In this document: positions 1 to 6,140 of the stretch, one piece after another
Position numbering within the stretch: position 1 is the first letter of the stretch
Layout of the letters: the number at the start of each line of letters is the position of its first letter
DNA from: Candidatus Bipolaricaulis sp.
GTDB lineage: Bacteria; Bipolaricaulota; Bipolaricaulia; Bipolaricaulales; Bipolaricaulaceae
Direction of reading: 5' to 3'
Assembly (NCBI GenBank): GCA_020062805.1
Contig: JAGUVP010000051.1
Span: forward strand, 1 to 6,270
DNA: 6,270 nt
Program-made: the position numbers and the translations under genes
The notes under the pieces: model-generated
What the model was told of the DNA's origin: nothing
What the model saw: only the letters and a program-made list of their open reading frames with translations
The model's database searches: none

Positions 1-10
1 AAAAAAAAAA
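1..10. other. Poly-A run at window edge, probable sequence artefact
   Basis: Ten A residues open the window in an otherwise GC-rich sequence. On the minus strand they become poly-T and make the rdgB reading frame end in Glu-Val-Phe-Phe-Phe exactly where the family has its conserved acidic D-S-G segment (usually A-[ED]-D-S-G). Homology is good up to this point and lost at it. The simplest reading is a contig-end or adapter/homopolymer artefact, not a real mutation. Confidence 0.6.
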
Positions 11-215
11 CCTCGGCGAGGGTGGCGTACCCCGTGGCGCCGACCATGGCCCGTGCCTTCGCGATGGCGTTCTCTTCGAACGTATCGCCGGTCTCGGCCA
101 CCTCCGGAAGGCGGACATCCGCTGGGGTAAGCCAGGTGAGAGAGGGGATGCTCCCCAGGATGCTCAGGATCTCGCGAAGTTTTGCGGGGTTGGTGGTCCC
201 GAGGAGGACCTTCAC
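1..215 (-). CDS. rdgB: RdgB/HAM1 non-canonical purine NTP pyrophosphatase, 5' part only
   Basis: This is the N-terminal ~70 residues of a dITP/XTP pyrophosphatase, a cytosolic house-cleaning enzyme that hydrolyses ITP, dITP and XTP to the monophosphate so that deaminated purines are not built into DNA or RNA. The visible family motifs are the N-terminal nucleotide-binding stretch ([14 protein letters not shown], about residues 3-16) and [16 protein letters not shown] (about 41-56), which matches the family's E-T-G-x-T-F-x-E-N-A block. The start is taken as GTG at 215-213. It overlaps the upstream ABC ATPase stop codon as GTGA and is preceded by an AAGGTGG-like Shine-Dalgarno inside that gene, so it is probably translationally coupled as the last visible gene of the secG operon. 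The family is about 190-200 residues long, so roughly two thirds lies beyond the window. The last codons, in the poly-A run, are not trustworthy. Confidence 0.9.
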   Translation of the reverse strand, partial: MKVLLGTTNPAKLREILSILGSIPSLTWLTPADVRLPEVAETGDTFEENAIAKARAMVGATGYATLAEVFF

Positions 216-1249
216 GCCACCTTGACCCCGCGCAGGGAGAGCGTGGTCGCGAAGTGGCAGGCGGTGTAGTGTTCCGCGCCTTGGTCTACGAGCTTGGGGA
301 TCTGCTGAGAGCAGATCTCCTTGGCGTAGGAGCACCGCGGGTGGAACCGGCAGCCGGGGGGAGGGTTGACCGGGCTCGGCACGTCGCCCTCTAGGAGGAT
401 CCGATCGGACTCGTAGTCCGGGTTGGGGACGGGCACCGCGGAGAGAAGCGCTTCGGTGTACGGGTGCAGCGGGTGGGTGAACAGGGTCTCCGTGGGCACC
501 AGCTCGACGATCACCCCGAGGTACATCACGGCCACCCGATCGGAGATGTGCTTGACCACGGACAGGTCGTGGGCCACGAACAGGTAGGTGAGGCCGAAGT
601 TCGCCTGGAGGTCTTCGAGCAGGTTCAACACCTGAGCTTGGATGGACACGTCGAGGGCGCTCACCGGCTCGTCGCACACCACGAGCTGAGGGTCGAGAGC
701 GAGGGCCCGGGCGATCCCGATGCGCTGACGCTGGCCGCCGGAGAACTCGTGGGGGTAGCGCCGCATGTGCTCGGGCTTGAGGCCGACCGCCTCCAGGAGC
801 TGCGCCACCCGCTTCCGCATCTCCTGGCCCCGGGCGACCCGGTGCACGATGAGGGGCTCGCCGATGATGGCGCCGATCGTCATCCGCGGGTTCAGCGACG
901 AGTACGGGTCCTGGAAGATGATCTGCATCTCCCGGCGCAGAAGCTTCATCTGGCGGCGGTGGATCGTGGCCACGTTGACCGTGCCGTTCAGGGTTTTAGA
1001 GCGGAACCACACCTCGCCGGCGGTCGGCTCGATGAGGCGGAGGATGGACCGACTGCACGTGGTCTTGCCGCAGCCCGATTCCCCGACCAGGCCCAGGGTC
1101 TCCCCTTGGGGGATGAACATGTCCACGTCGTCCACGGCCTTGACCCAACCCACCGTGCGCCGGAACACGCCCTTCTTCACCGGGAAGTATTTCTTGAGGC
1201 CGCTTACCTTCAGCAGGATTCCGTCCATGGCGGGTGTCTCGACGGTCAT
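212..1249 (-). CDS. oppF: Peptide ABC transporter ATP-binding protein, OppF/DppF type
   Basis: This is a 345-residue nucleotide-binding subunit of a peptide/nickel-class ABC importer; it hydrolyses ATP at the inner membrane face, normally paired with an OppD/DppD partner. Visible motifs are Walker [10 protein letters not shown] (56-64), Q-loop Gln113, signature FSGGQ (169-173), Walker B LVVCDEP with Glu194, D-loop SALD and switch His227. The C-terminal oligopeptide/dipeptide extension follows, with [11 protein letters not shown] (259-269) and four cysteines at 300, 306, 313 and 331, a pattern linked to an Fe-S cluster in some homologues. ATG at 1249 is preferred over an upstream in-frame ATG at 1366. 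It overlaps the stop of the upstream ATPase as ATGA, has AAGGAG five bases before it, and the extra 39 residues of the longer version look like out-of-frame translation. Substrate specificity (peptide, dipeptide, nickel) cannot be read from an ATPase, so the F-type symbol shows relationship only. Confidence 0.93.
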   Translation of the reverse strand: MTVETPAMDGILLKVSGLKKYFPVKKGVFRRTVGWVKAVDDVDMFIPQGETLGLVGESGCGKTTCSRSILRLIEPTAGEVWFRSKTLNGTVNVATIHRRQMKLLRREMQIIFQDPYSSLNPRMTIGAIIGEPLIVHRVARGQEMRKRVAQLLEAVGLKPEHMRRYPHEFSGGQRQRIGIARALALDPQLVVCDEPVSALDVSIQAQVLNLLEDLQANFGLTYLFVAHDLSVVKHISDRVAVMYLGVIVELVPTETLFTHPLHPYTEALLSAVPVPNPDYESDRILLEGDVPSPVNPPPGCRFHPRCSYAKEICSQQIPKLVDQGAEHYTACHFATTLSLRGVKVA

Positions 1250-2235
1250 GCCGTCTCCTTGTACAGCCAACACGCGGTCTTGTGCTCGGGGCCCACCGCG
1301 ATCAACGGGGGCATGTCTTTCGTGCACACCTCCATCACATGGGGGCAGCGCGGGTTGAACGGACACCCCGGCGGGGCGTCCAGAGGATCGGGTACAACGC
1401 CCATAATCGGTTCCAGCCTCTGTTTCTTCGTTGCCAGCGACGGGATGGAGTGGAGAAGTCCCTGGGTGTAGGGGTGCTTCGGGTTATGGAACAGAGGGCC
1501 GACCGGGGCCTGTTCGACGACCTTGCCCAGGTACATCACCACAACGTCCTGGCACATCTCGGCAACCACGCCGAGGTTGTGGGTGATGAACATGATCGAG
1601 GAGCGGAACCGCTTCTGAATGTCGCGCATCAGGTCAAGGACCTGGGCTTGGATCGTCACGTCGAGGGCGGTGGTGGGCTCGTCGGCGATGAGAAGCGAGG
1701 GGTTGCACGACAGGGCCATGGCGATCATCGCCCGCTGCCGCATCCCCCCCGACAGCTGGTGGGGGTACTCGTCCACGCGCTGCTCAGGGAGGGGGATTCC
1801 CACCTGGCGCAGGACCTCGATTGCCCGCTGGCGGGCCTCCTTCTTCCGTGTCTTCTGGTGGAGCCGGATCGCCTCCATGATCTGGTAGCCGATCGTGAAC
1901 ACGGGGTTCAACGAGGTCATCGGCTCCTGGAAGATCATCGCGATCTCCTTGCCCCGGATCGAGCGGTACTCGCGGCCTTTCGGATTGAGCGAGGTGAGGG
2001 TGACCGGATGGCCGTTTCGATGGAAGACGATCTCTCCCCCGGTAATCTTCCCCGGCGGCATGGGCACGAGGCCCATGATGGACAAGGCGGTCACGCTCTT
2101 CCCGCACCCCGACTCCCCGACCACGCCCAACGTGCGCTCGGGCTCGATCGCGAACGACACGCCGTCCACGGCCTTCACGACGCCGTCTTCAGTGTAGAAG
2201 TGGGTGTGCAGATCGCGGAGTTCGACGAGGGACAT
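1246..2235 (-). CDS. oppD: Peptide ABC transporter ATP-binding protein, OppD/DppD type
   Basis: This 329-residue protein is the second ATPase of the importer and very likely forms a heterodimer with the downstream OppF-like subunit. Visible motifs are Walker [10 protein letters not shown] (40-48), Q-loop Gln103, signature LSGGM (161-165), Walker B LLIADEP with Glu186, and switch His219. The C-terminal extension has KHPYTQGLL (253-261) and Cys 291, 297, 304 and 322, with the same C-x5-C-x6-C-x17-C spacing as its partner. The LSGGM signature and the [10 protein letters not shown] stretch after Walker A are typical of the D-type subunit. The ATG has a strong GAGGAGG four bases upstream, lying just after the secG stop codon. 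It overlaps the next gene by 4 bp. No permease or substrate-binding protein gene is visible, so the transporter's other parts must lie elsewhere. Confidence 0.94.
   Translation of the reverse strand: MSLVELRDLHTHFYTEDGVVKAVDGVSFAIEPERTLGVVGESGCGKSVTALSIMGLVPMPPGKITGGEIVFHRNGHPVTLTSLNPKGREYRSIRGKEIAMIFQEPMTSLNPVFTIGYQIMEAIRLHQKTRKKEARQRAIEVLRQVGIPLPEQRVDEYPHQLSGGMRQRAMIAMALSCNPSLLIADEPTTALDVTIQAQVLDLMRDIQKRFRSSIMFITHNLGVVAEMCQDVVVMYLGKVVEQAPVGPLFHNPKHPYTQGLLHSIPSLATKKQRLEPIMGVVPDPLDAPPGCPFNPRCPHVMEVCTKDMPPLIAVGPEHKTACWLYKETA
1255..1260 (-). promoter_or_regulatory. Shine-Dalgarno deciding the oppF-like start
   Basis: AAGGAG on the minus strand, five bases before ATG at 1249 and inside the last codons of the oppD-like gene. 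Together with the ATGA start/stop overlap, it supports the short start over the in-frame ATG at 1366. Confidence 0.75.
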
Positions 2236-2239
2236 GACG

Positions 2240-2246
2240 CCTCCTC
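2240..2246 (-). promoter_or_regulatory. Shine-Dalgarno for the oppD-like gene
   Basis: On the minus strand GAGGAGG lies four bases before the oppD-like ATG, in the 12-bp gap after the secG stop codon. It is one of the strongest ribosome binding sites in the window and fixes the ATG at 2235. Confidence 0.75.
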
Positions 2247-2247
2247 G

Positions 2248-2478
2248 CTAGAGGATGGCGAGGAGGAGTCCGAGGACGAGGAACGCGCCGCCGAGGACTC
2301 CCGTGGCGAGCTTCTTGGGGTCCTTCGTCACGTCCCGCCCGAATACGGTGCCGGACATGCCCGACCCGAACGCCCCGCCCATCGAGGCGTGCTCCGACAT
2401 CTGGAGGAGAACGAGGCCGACCAGGGCGAGGGCGTCCGCGAGGAACACGATCTGTAGCACCGTTTTGAATGCTGCCAT
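2248..2478 (-). CDS. secG: SecG, protein translocase subunit
   Basis: This 76-residue protein has the SecG layout: an N-terminal membrane helix (about residues 4-25, ending in LVLLQ), a glycine-rich loop with GGAFGSGMSGTVFG (about 34-47), and a second helix at the C terminus (about 57-76). SecG joins SecY and SecE in the inner membrane and helps SecA-driven export of unfolded proteins. The leucine-leucine-glutamine followed by the small-residue/Phe-Gly loop is the family hallmark. The length is normal for SecG. The ATG has GGAG nine bases upstream, a slightly long spacing. It is the first gene of the minus-strand operon, with its own promoter at 2500-2527, and its TAG stop lies 12 bp before the oppD-like start. 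A functional tie between SecG and the ABC ATPases is not implied; this is probably only operon packing. Confidence 0.92.
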   Translation of the reverse strand: MAAFKTVLQIVFLADALALVGLVLLQMSEHASMGGAFGSGMSGTVFGRDVTKDPKKLATGVLGGAFLVLGLLLAIL

Positions 2479-2499
2479 CCCATCACACTCCAGCTGCGT

Positions 2500-2527
2500 A
2501 GTATAGCGATCCTCTCCGCAGGCGCAA
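2500..2527 (-). promoter_or_regulatory. Sigma-70 type promoter for secG operon
   Basis: On the minus strand a TTGCGC -35 box (2527-2522) and a TATACT -10 box (2505-2500) are separated by 16 bp. The -10 differs from TATAAT at one base; the -35 keeps only its TTG strongly. Transcription would start near 2493, leaving a leader of about 15 nt that contains the GGAG ribosome site of secG. The AT-rich box stands out in this GC-rich spacer. This is prediction from sequence only. Confidence 0.6.
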
Positions 2528-2557
2528 CTGAGGGCGGCGTCGCTCTCCTAAGCCAGC

Positions 2558-2563
2558 TACAAT
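2558..2563 (+). promoter_or_regulatory. -10 box for pyrG, implying a near-leaderless mRNA
   Basis: TACAAT sits only eight bases before the pyrG ATG. Counting from a normal -10 position puts transcription start at about 2570, so the leader would be 0-2 nt. No convincing -35 box is found 16-18 bp upstream, and no good Shine-Dalgarno precedes the ATG (only a weak GGGAA). An inverted repeat, ATGGG-AA-CCCAT (2562-2573), spans the gap and enters the start codon. Leaderless genes with a TANNNT box just before the ATG are common in Deinococcus and Actinobacteria. Confidence 0.5.
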
Positions 2564-2571
2564 GGGAACCC

Positions 2572-4161
<1,590 letters not shown>

Positions 4162-4287
4162 GGGGCCGGGGGGGAGTTCCTGGGTCCACGGACCGACGGC
4201 ACGCGGGCCTCCGGCGCAGGGATCCCCGCTGCACACCACGCAACCCCGGTCGGCACAGGTGCTTGCCGCTGCGGGCGCCGCGATGGT
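4162..4287. other. Non-coding stretch after pyrG
   Basis: No coding signal is convincing on either strand. It begins with a G-rich run directly after the pyrG stop and contains a small GGTC-CACG-GACC hairpin (4184-4193 core) that has no following T-run, so it is not a clear intrinsic terminator. Long open frames here exist in several phases because stop codons are rare at this GC content. Confidence 0.5.
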
Positions 4288-4465
4288 GTAGCGTCGCAGC
4301 TTGTCTGCGACGAACCGCAGTTCACCGCCGAGCTCGCAGAGAAGTCCCGAACGGAATGGGTTGGGGTAGGACCATAGCCTCAAGGTCCGGTTGGTCGGCG
4401 TTCTCTGTGTTCTCTGCGGTGAAGATCCCGTACGCGACGGCGTCGAGGACGAGCCCCGACGCTAC
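4288..4465. repeat. 178-bp nested palindrome: inverted pair of GTAG-headed hairpins with inner box repeats (BIME-like)
   Basis: The ends are perfect 9-bp inverted repeats: GTAGCGTCG at 4288-4296 and CGACGCTAC at 4457-4465. Each end is a 21-nt hairpin behind a GTAG head. The left one (plus, 4292-4312) has arms CGTCGCAG/CTGCGACG and loop CTTGT. The right one (minus, 4461-4441) has arms CGTCGGGG/CCTCGACG with one G-U pair and loop CTCGT. Inside lies a second inverted pair, 23-nt boxes of form TTCTCTG...GCGGTGAA, minus at 4343-4321 and plus at 4401-4423, identical at 19 of 23 positions. The box-to-hairpin spacers are 8 and 17 nt, and the centre is 57 nt. No target duplication or transposase gene is visible. 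Known REP sequences have this head-plus-hairpin design and often pair as BIMEs; assigning it to that class is inference. Confidence 0.75.
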
Positions 4466-4484
4466 GACGCGAGGTGTGGGTTGC

Positions 4485-4556
4485 GTAGCGGCAGACCTGG
4501 TGTCCGCCGGCCGTCTCCGGAACCGAACTGCCGTCGGAGACAAACTCCGACGCCAC
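4485..4556. repeat. Second inverted pair of GTAG/GTGG-headed hairpins (BIME-like), 72 bp
   Basis: The left unit (plus) has head GTAG at 4485-4488 and stem CGGCAGA/TCCGCCG (4489-4509) with one A-C mismatch and a 7-nt loop. The right unit (minus) has head GTGG at 4556-4553 and a perfect 8-bp stem, CGTCGGAG/CTCCGACG (4552-4532), with loop TTTGT. The right unit matches the hairpin at 4292-4312 at 18 of 21 positions, and two of the three differences compensate each other in the stem. GTCTCCG (4513-4519) can also pair with CGGAGAC (4535-4541), so an alternative fold exists. Confidence 0.7.
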
Positions 4557-4562
4557 GATCTC

Positions 4563-4585
4563 CCCCCTGCGTCCTCCGCGGTGGG
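4563..4585 (+). repeat. Diverged third copy of the TTCTCTG...GCGGTGAA box
   Basis: Aligned without gaps to the box at 4401-4423, 15 of 23 positions agree and all eight differences are transitions (T/C or A/G). The 3' half (TCCTCCGCGGTGGG) is best preserved. It contains the GTG proposed as the start of the lptC-like gene at 4581. Confidence 0.45.
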
Positions 4586-5285
4586 ACGCTGCTCAGCCGC
4601 GGGGATCCGATCTGCTCTGCGCAGCCGAAGGCTCCGCGGGCCATTTCTGGCTCTGGCCTTGGCGTTCACGGGCTTGTTCACGGTCACCGCGGCGGGGCAA
4701 TCGGTGCAGGCGGATGCCCCGTGGCTGACTGTGTACGACGAGACAGGTCGGCCGAAATGGGAGGTGCGGATGGAGACGCTCGTCCGCACCACCGACGGAT
4801 GGGAAGGGAAAGCCGTCGAGGTTCAGCTCTACCACGAAGGTGCTCCGCGCCTGGTGCTTCGCGCGCCGCGGATCCGCGCCGATCGCTACGGCCGCGAGTG
4901 GACCCTGTTCACCGACGAACCGTCAACCGACGAACCGATTGTTGGTGAGGGCGAAGGGTTCTCGTTCACGTGCCAGGAGGCACGGTGGGCCGGGGGCCTG
5001 TGGCTCGTCCACCTCACGGCCGAGGGACGGGGGGTGGCCTTGTCTTCGGTGGAGGCGCGGTGGGACGTTGGGGACACGGTCCACCTCGCCGGGGCAGAGG
5101 TGGAGTTCGGGGGATGGCAGCTGACGTTCGAAACCGGGCGGTACGAGCTCCAGCACGACCGGCTTGTGGCGGGCGAGGTGAGCGCAGTGGGTCATGGGGT
5201 CACGCTCACGGGCGCAGCGCTCGTGGCCTGGCCCGAACAGGGGAAGCTCCACATCGAGGAGGCCCACCTTGTCCGAACTCCTTGA
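4581..5285 (+). CDS. LptC/LptA-like exported protein of lipopolysaccharide transport
   Basis: From GTG 4581 this is 234 residues: an arginine-rich N terminus, a hydrophobic stretch (about 22-38, FLALALAFTGLFTVTAA) and a plausible signal peptidase site after SVQA (44). The rest is predicted beta-strand with alternating hydrophobic residues, beginning LTVYDETGRPKWEVRMETL, which resembles the opening strands of LptC and LptA/OstA beta-jellyroll proteins. Such proteins form the periplasmic bridge carrying lipopolysaccharide from the LptBFG extractor to the outer membrane. Its lptB neighbour, overlapping by 17 bp, is the strongest support. I cannot tell LptC from LptA; an uncleaved helix would favour LptC. 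The start is uncertain: no Shine-Dalgarno precedes GTG 4581, which lies in a repeat copy, and no ATG is usable nearby. A 15-bp in-frame duplication at 4911-4937 gives TDEPSTDEP. Confidence 0.7.
   Translation: MGRCSAAGIRSALRSRRLRGPFLALALAFTGLFTVTAAGQSVQADAPWLTVYDETGRPKWEVRMETLVRTTDGWEGKAVEVQLYHEGAPRLVLRAPRIRADRYGREWTLFTDEPSTDEPIVGEGEGFSFTCQEARWAGGLWLVHLTAEGRGVALSSVEARWDVGDTVHLAGAEVEFGGWQLTFETGRYELQHDRLVAGEVSAVGHGVTLTGAALVAWPEQGKLHIEEAHLVRTP
5256..5262 (+). promoter_or_regulatory. Shine-Dalgarno deciding the lptB TTG start
   Basis: GAGGAGG, six bases before TTG 5269 and inside the end of the lptC-like gene. It is the reason for choosing this TTG over in-frame codons farther upstream, and it indicates translational coupling of the two genes. 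Confidence 0.75.
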
Positions 5286-5985
5286 GGGACTGGACCTCGT
5301 CCGGGCGTTCGGCCGCCGCCGGGCGGTGGACGGTCTCACGGTTGCGTTCCGGGCCGGCGAGGTCACGGGGCTCCTCGGTCCGAACGGCGCGGGCAAGACG
5401 ACGACCCTGTACCTCCTCGTGGGGTTCCTTCGCCCCACGGACGGGTCGGTGCGGCTGGATGGCCGGGAGATCACCCGGCTTCCGTTCTTTCTCCGGGCGC
5501 GAGCCGGGGTCCACTACCTGCCCCAGGAGCCCTCGGTGTTCCTCCGCACCACAGTGAAAGGGAACCTGCGCCTGGCTTTGGAAGGGCTGCGTCTCACCTG
5601 GAACGAGCAGGTCGAGGTCGTGGTGAACGAGCTGGGACTGACCGACCTCCTCGGCCGCCCGGTCGGGAAGCTGTCGGCAGGAGAGCGCCGCAAGGTCGAG
5701 GTGGCGCGAGCCCTCGTGACCCGGCCGGCGTTCCTGCTCCTCGATGAGCCGTTCTTGGGCGTGGACCCGCTTACTGTGGCTGAACTGGCCGCGCTGCTCC
5801 GGCGGCTGGCGCACTCCGGCATCGGAATCGCGGTCTGCGATCACAACGTGCGCGACACGCTCCGTATCACGGACCGGGCGTATCTCATTCATCAGGGAAG
5901 GCTTCTCTGCGAAGGGACGCCCGACGAGATCGTTGCGGATCCTCAAGCGAGGTTGGCGTACCTCGGCGAAGGTTTTTCGCTGTAG
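5269..5985 (+). CDS. lptB: LptB-like ATPase of the lipopolysaccharide export ABC transporter
   Basis: This 238-residue cytosolic ATPase (E. coli LptB is 241) would power LptFG to extract lipopolysaccharide from the inner membrane. Motifs are Walker A GPNGAGKTT (37-45), Q-loop in YLPQEPSVF (Gln86), signature LSAGERR (135-141), Walker B FLLLDEP with Glu160, followed by FLGVDP, and switch His192 in DHNVRDTL. The LPQE-S-F, DEPF-GVDP, DHNVR-TL and C-terminal YLGEGFSL blocks are the features that separate LptB from related branched-chain amino acid ATPases. The signature has Ala in place of the usual second-position Gly. The start is TTG 5269, giving MSELLEGLDLVRAFG, with GAGGAGG upstream. The TAG stop is part of a GTAG head of a palindromic repeat. 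lptF/lptG permease genes are not in the window. Confidence 0.93.
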   Translation: MSELLEGLDLVRAFGRRRAVDGLTVAFRAGEVTGLLGPNGAGKTTTLYLLVGFLRPTDGSVRLDGREITRLPFFLRARAGVHYLPQEPSVFLRTTVKGNLRLALEGLRLTWNEQVEVVVNELGLTDLLGRPVGKLSAGERRKVEVARALVTRPAFLLLDEPFLGVDPLTVAELAALLRRLAHSGIGIAVCDHNVRDTLRITDRAYLIHQGRLLCEGTPDEIVADPQARLAYLGEGFSL

Positions 5986-6035
5986 CGCCGCGCTTCACGT
6001 CCGACGGGATTTTGTCGCCCCAAGTGCGACGCTAC
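5982..6035. repeat. Third inverted pair of GTAG-headed hairpins, overlapping the lptB stop codon
   Basis: The left head GTAG (5982-5985) contains the lptB TAG stop and is followed by a degenerate 21-nt hairpin (5986-6006, arms CGCCGCGC/GTCCGACG with two mismatches and one wobble). The right unit on the minus strand has head GTAG (6035-6032) and stem GTCGC/GCGAC (6030-6026 with 6018-6014) with a 7-nt loop. The outer ends GTAGCGCCG and CGACGCTAC are inverted repeats at 8 of 9 positions. A GGGATTTT stretch follows the first hairpin, so it may help end transcription from lptB, weakly. The pair sits between convergent genes, a usual place for REP elements. Confidence 0.65.
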
Positions 6036-6084
6036 GGAACCCCAAGGCTGTCACCGCCGCGAATAGGGTCTTGACTGCCTAACA

Positions 6085-6140
6085 CGGACAACGGTCGACG
6101 GACCCCGGACAACGGAGAGTGGATCACGGACTACGAACCG
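6085..6140 (+). repeat. Degenerate 7-bp tandem repeat, eight units
   Basis: Read in sevens from 6085, the units are CGGACAA, CGGTCGA, CGGACCC, CGGACAA, CGGAGAG, TGGATCA, CGGACTA and CGAACCG. Six start exactly with CGG, and the best unit, CGGACAA, occurs at 6085 and 6106, so a 21-bp higher period (6085, 6106, 6127) is also visible. The array runs into the end of the convergent ogt gene and includes its stop codon. The stretch from 6036 to 6084 holds nothing else I recognise. Confidence 0.6.

Noticed and set aside
464..2457. Plus-strand open frames of 335 and 407 codons opposite the two ABC ATPases
   Set aside because: They are shadows of genes with complete ATPase motifs, rich in His, Arg and Gly, with no ribosome sites or domains.
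2538..2560. Minus-strand GTAG at 2560-2557 as a REP-like head in the secG/pyrG spacer
   Set aside because: The following bases do not form the conserved stem, and the site overlaps the pyrG -10 box.
2564..2571. GGG start-site attenuation of pyrG as in Bacillus subtilis
   Set aside because: That mechanism needs transcription to begin at the G-run with a long leader and terminator. Here the Gs are too close to the -10 box and the coding region starts immediately.
4183..4194. GGTCC-AC-GGACC inverted repeat as the pyrG terminator
   Set aside because: The stem is short, the loop is tiny unless one pair is opened, and no T-run follows.
4366..4388. GTAG at 4366 followed by GGACC...GGTCC as another member of the hairpin family
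   Set aside because: The stem overlaps the head, is only 5 bp, has a 10-nt loop and lacks the CGTCG arms; it lies in the core of the larger element and may be chance.
6085..6140. CRISPR array
   Set aside because: The units are 7 bp and contiguous, with no spacers and no cas genes.
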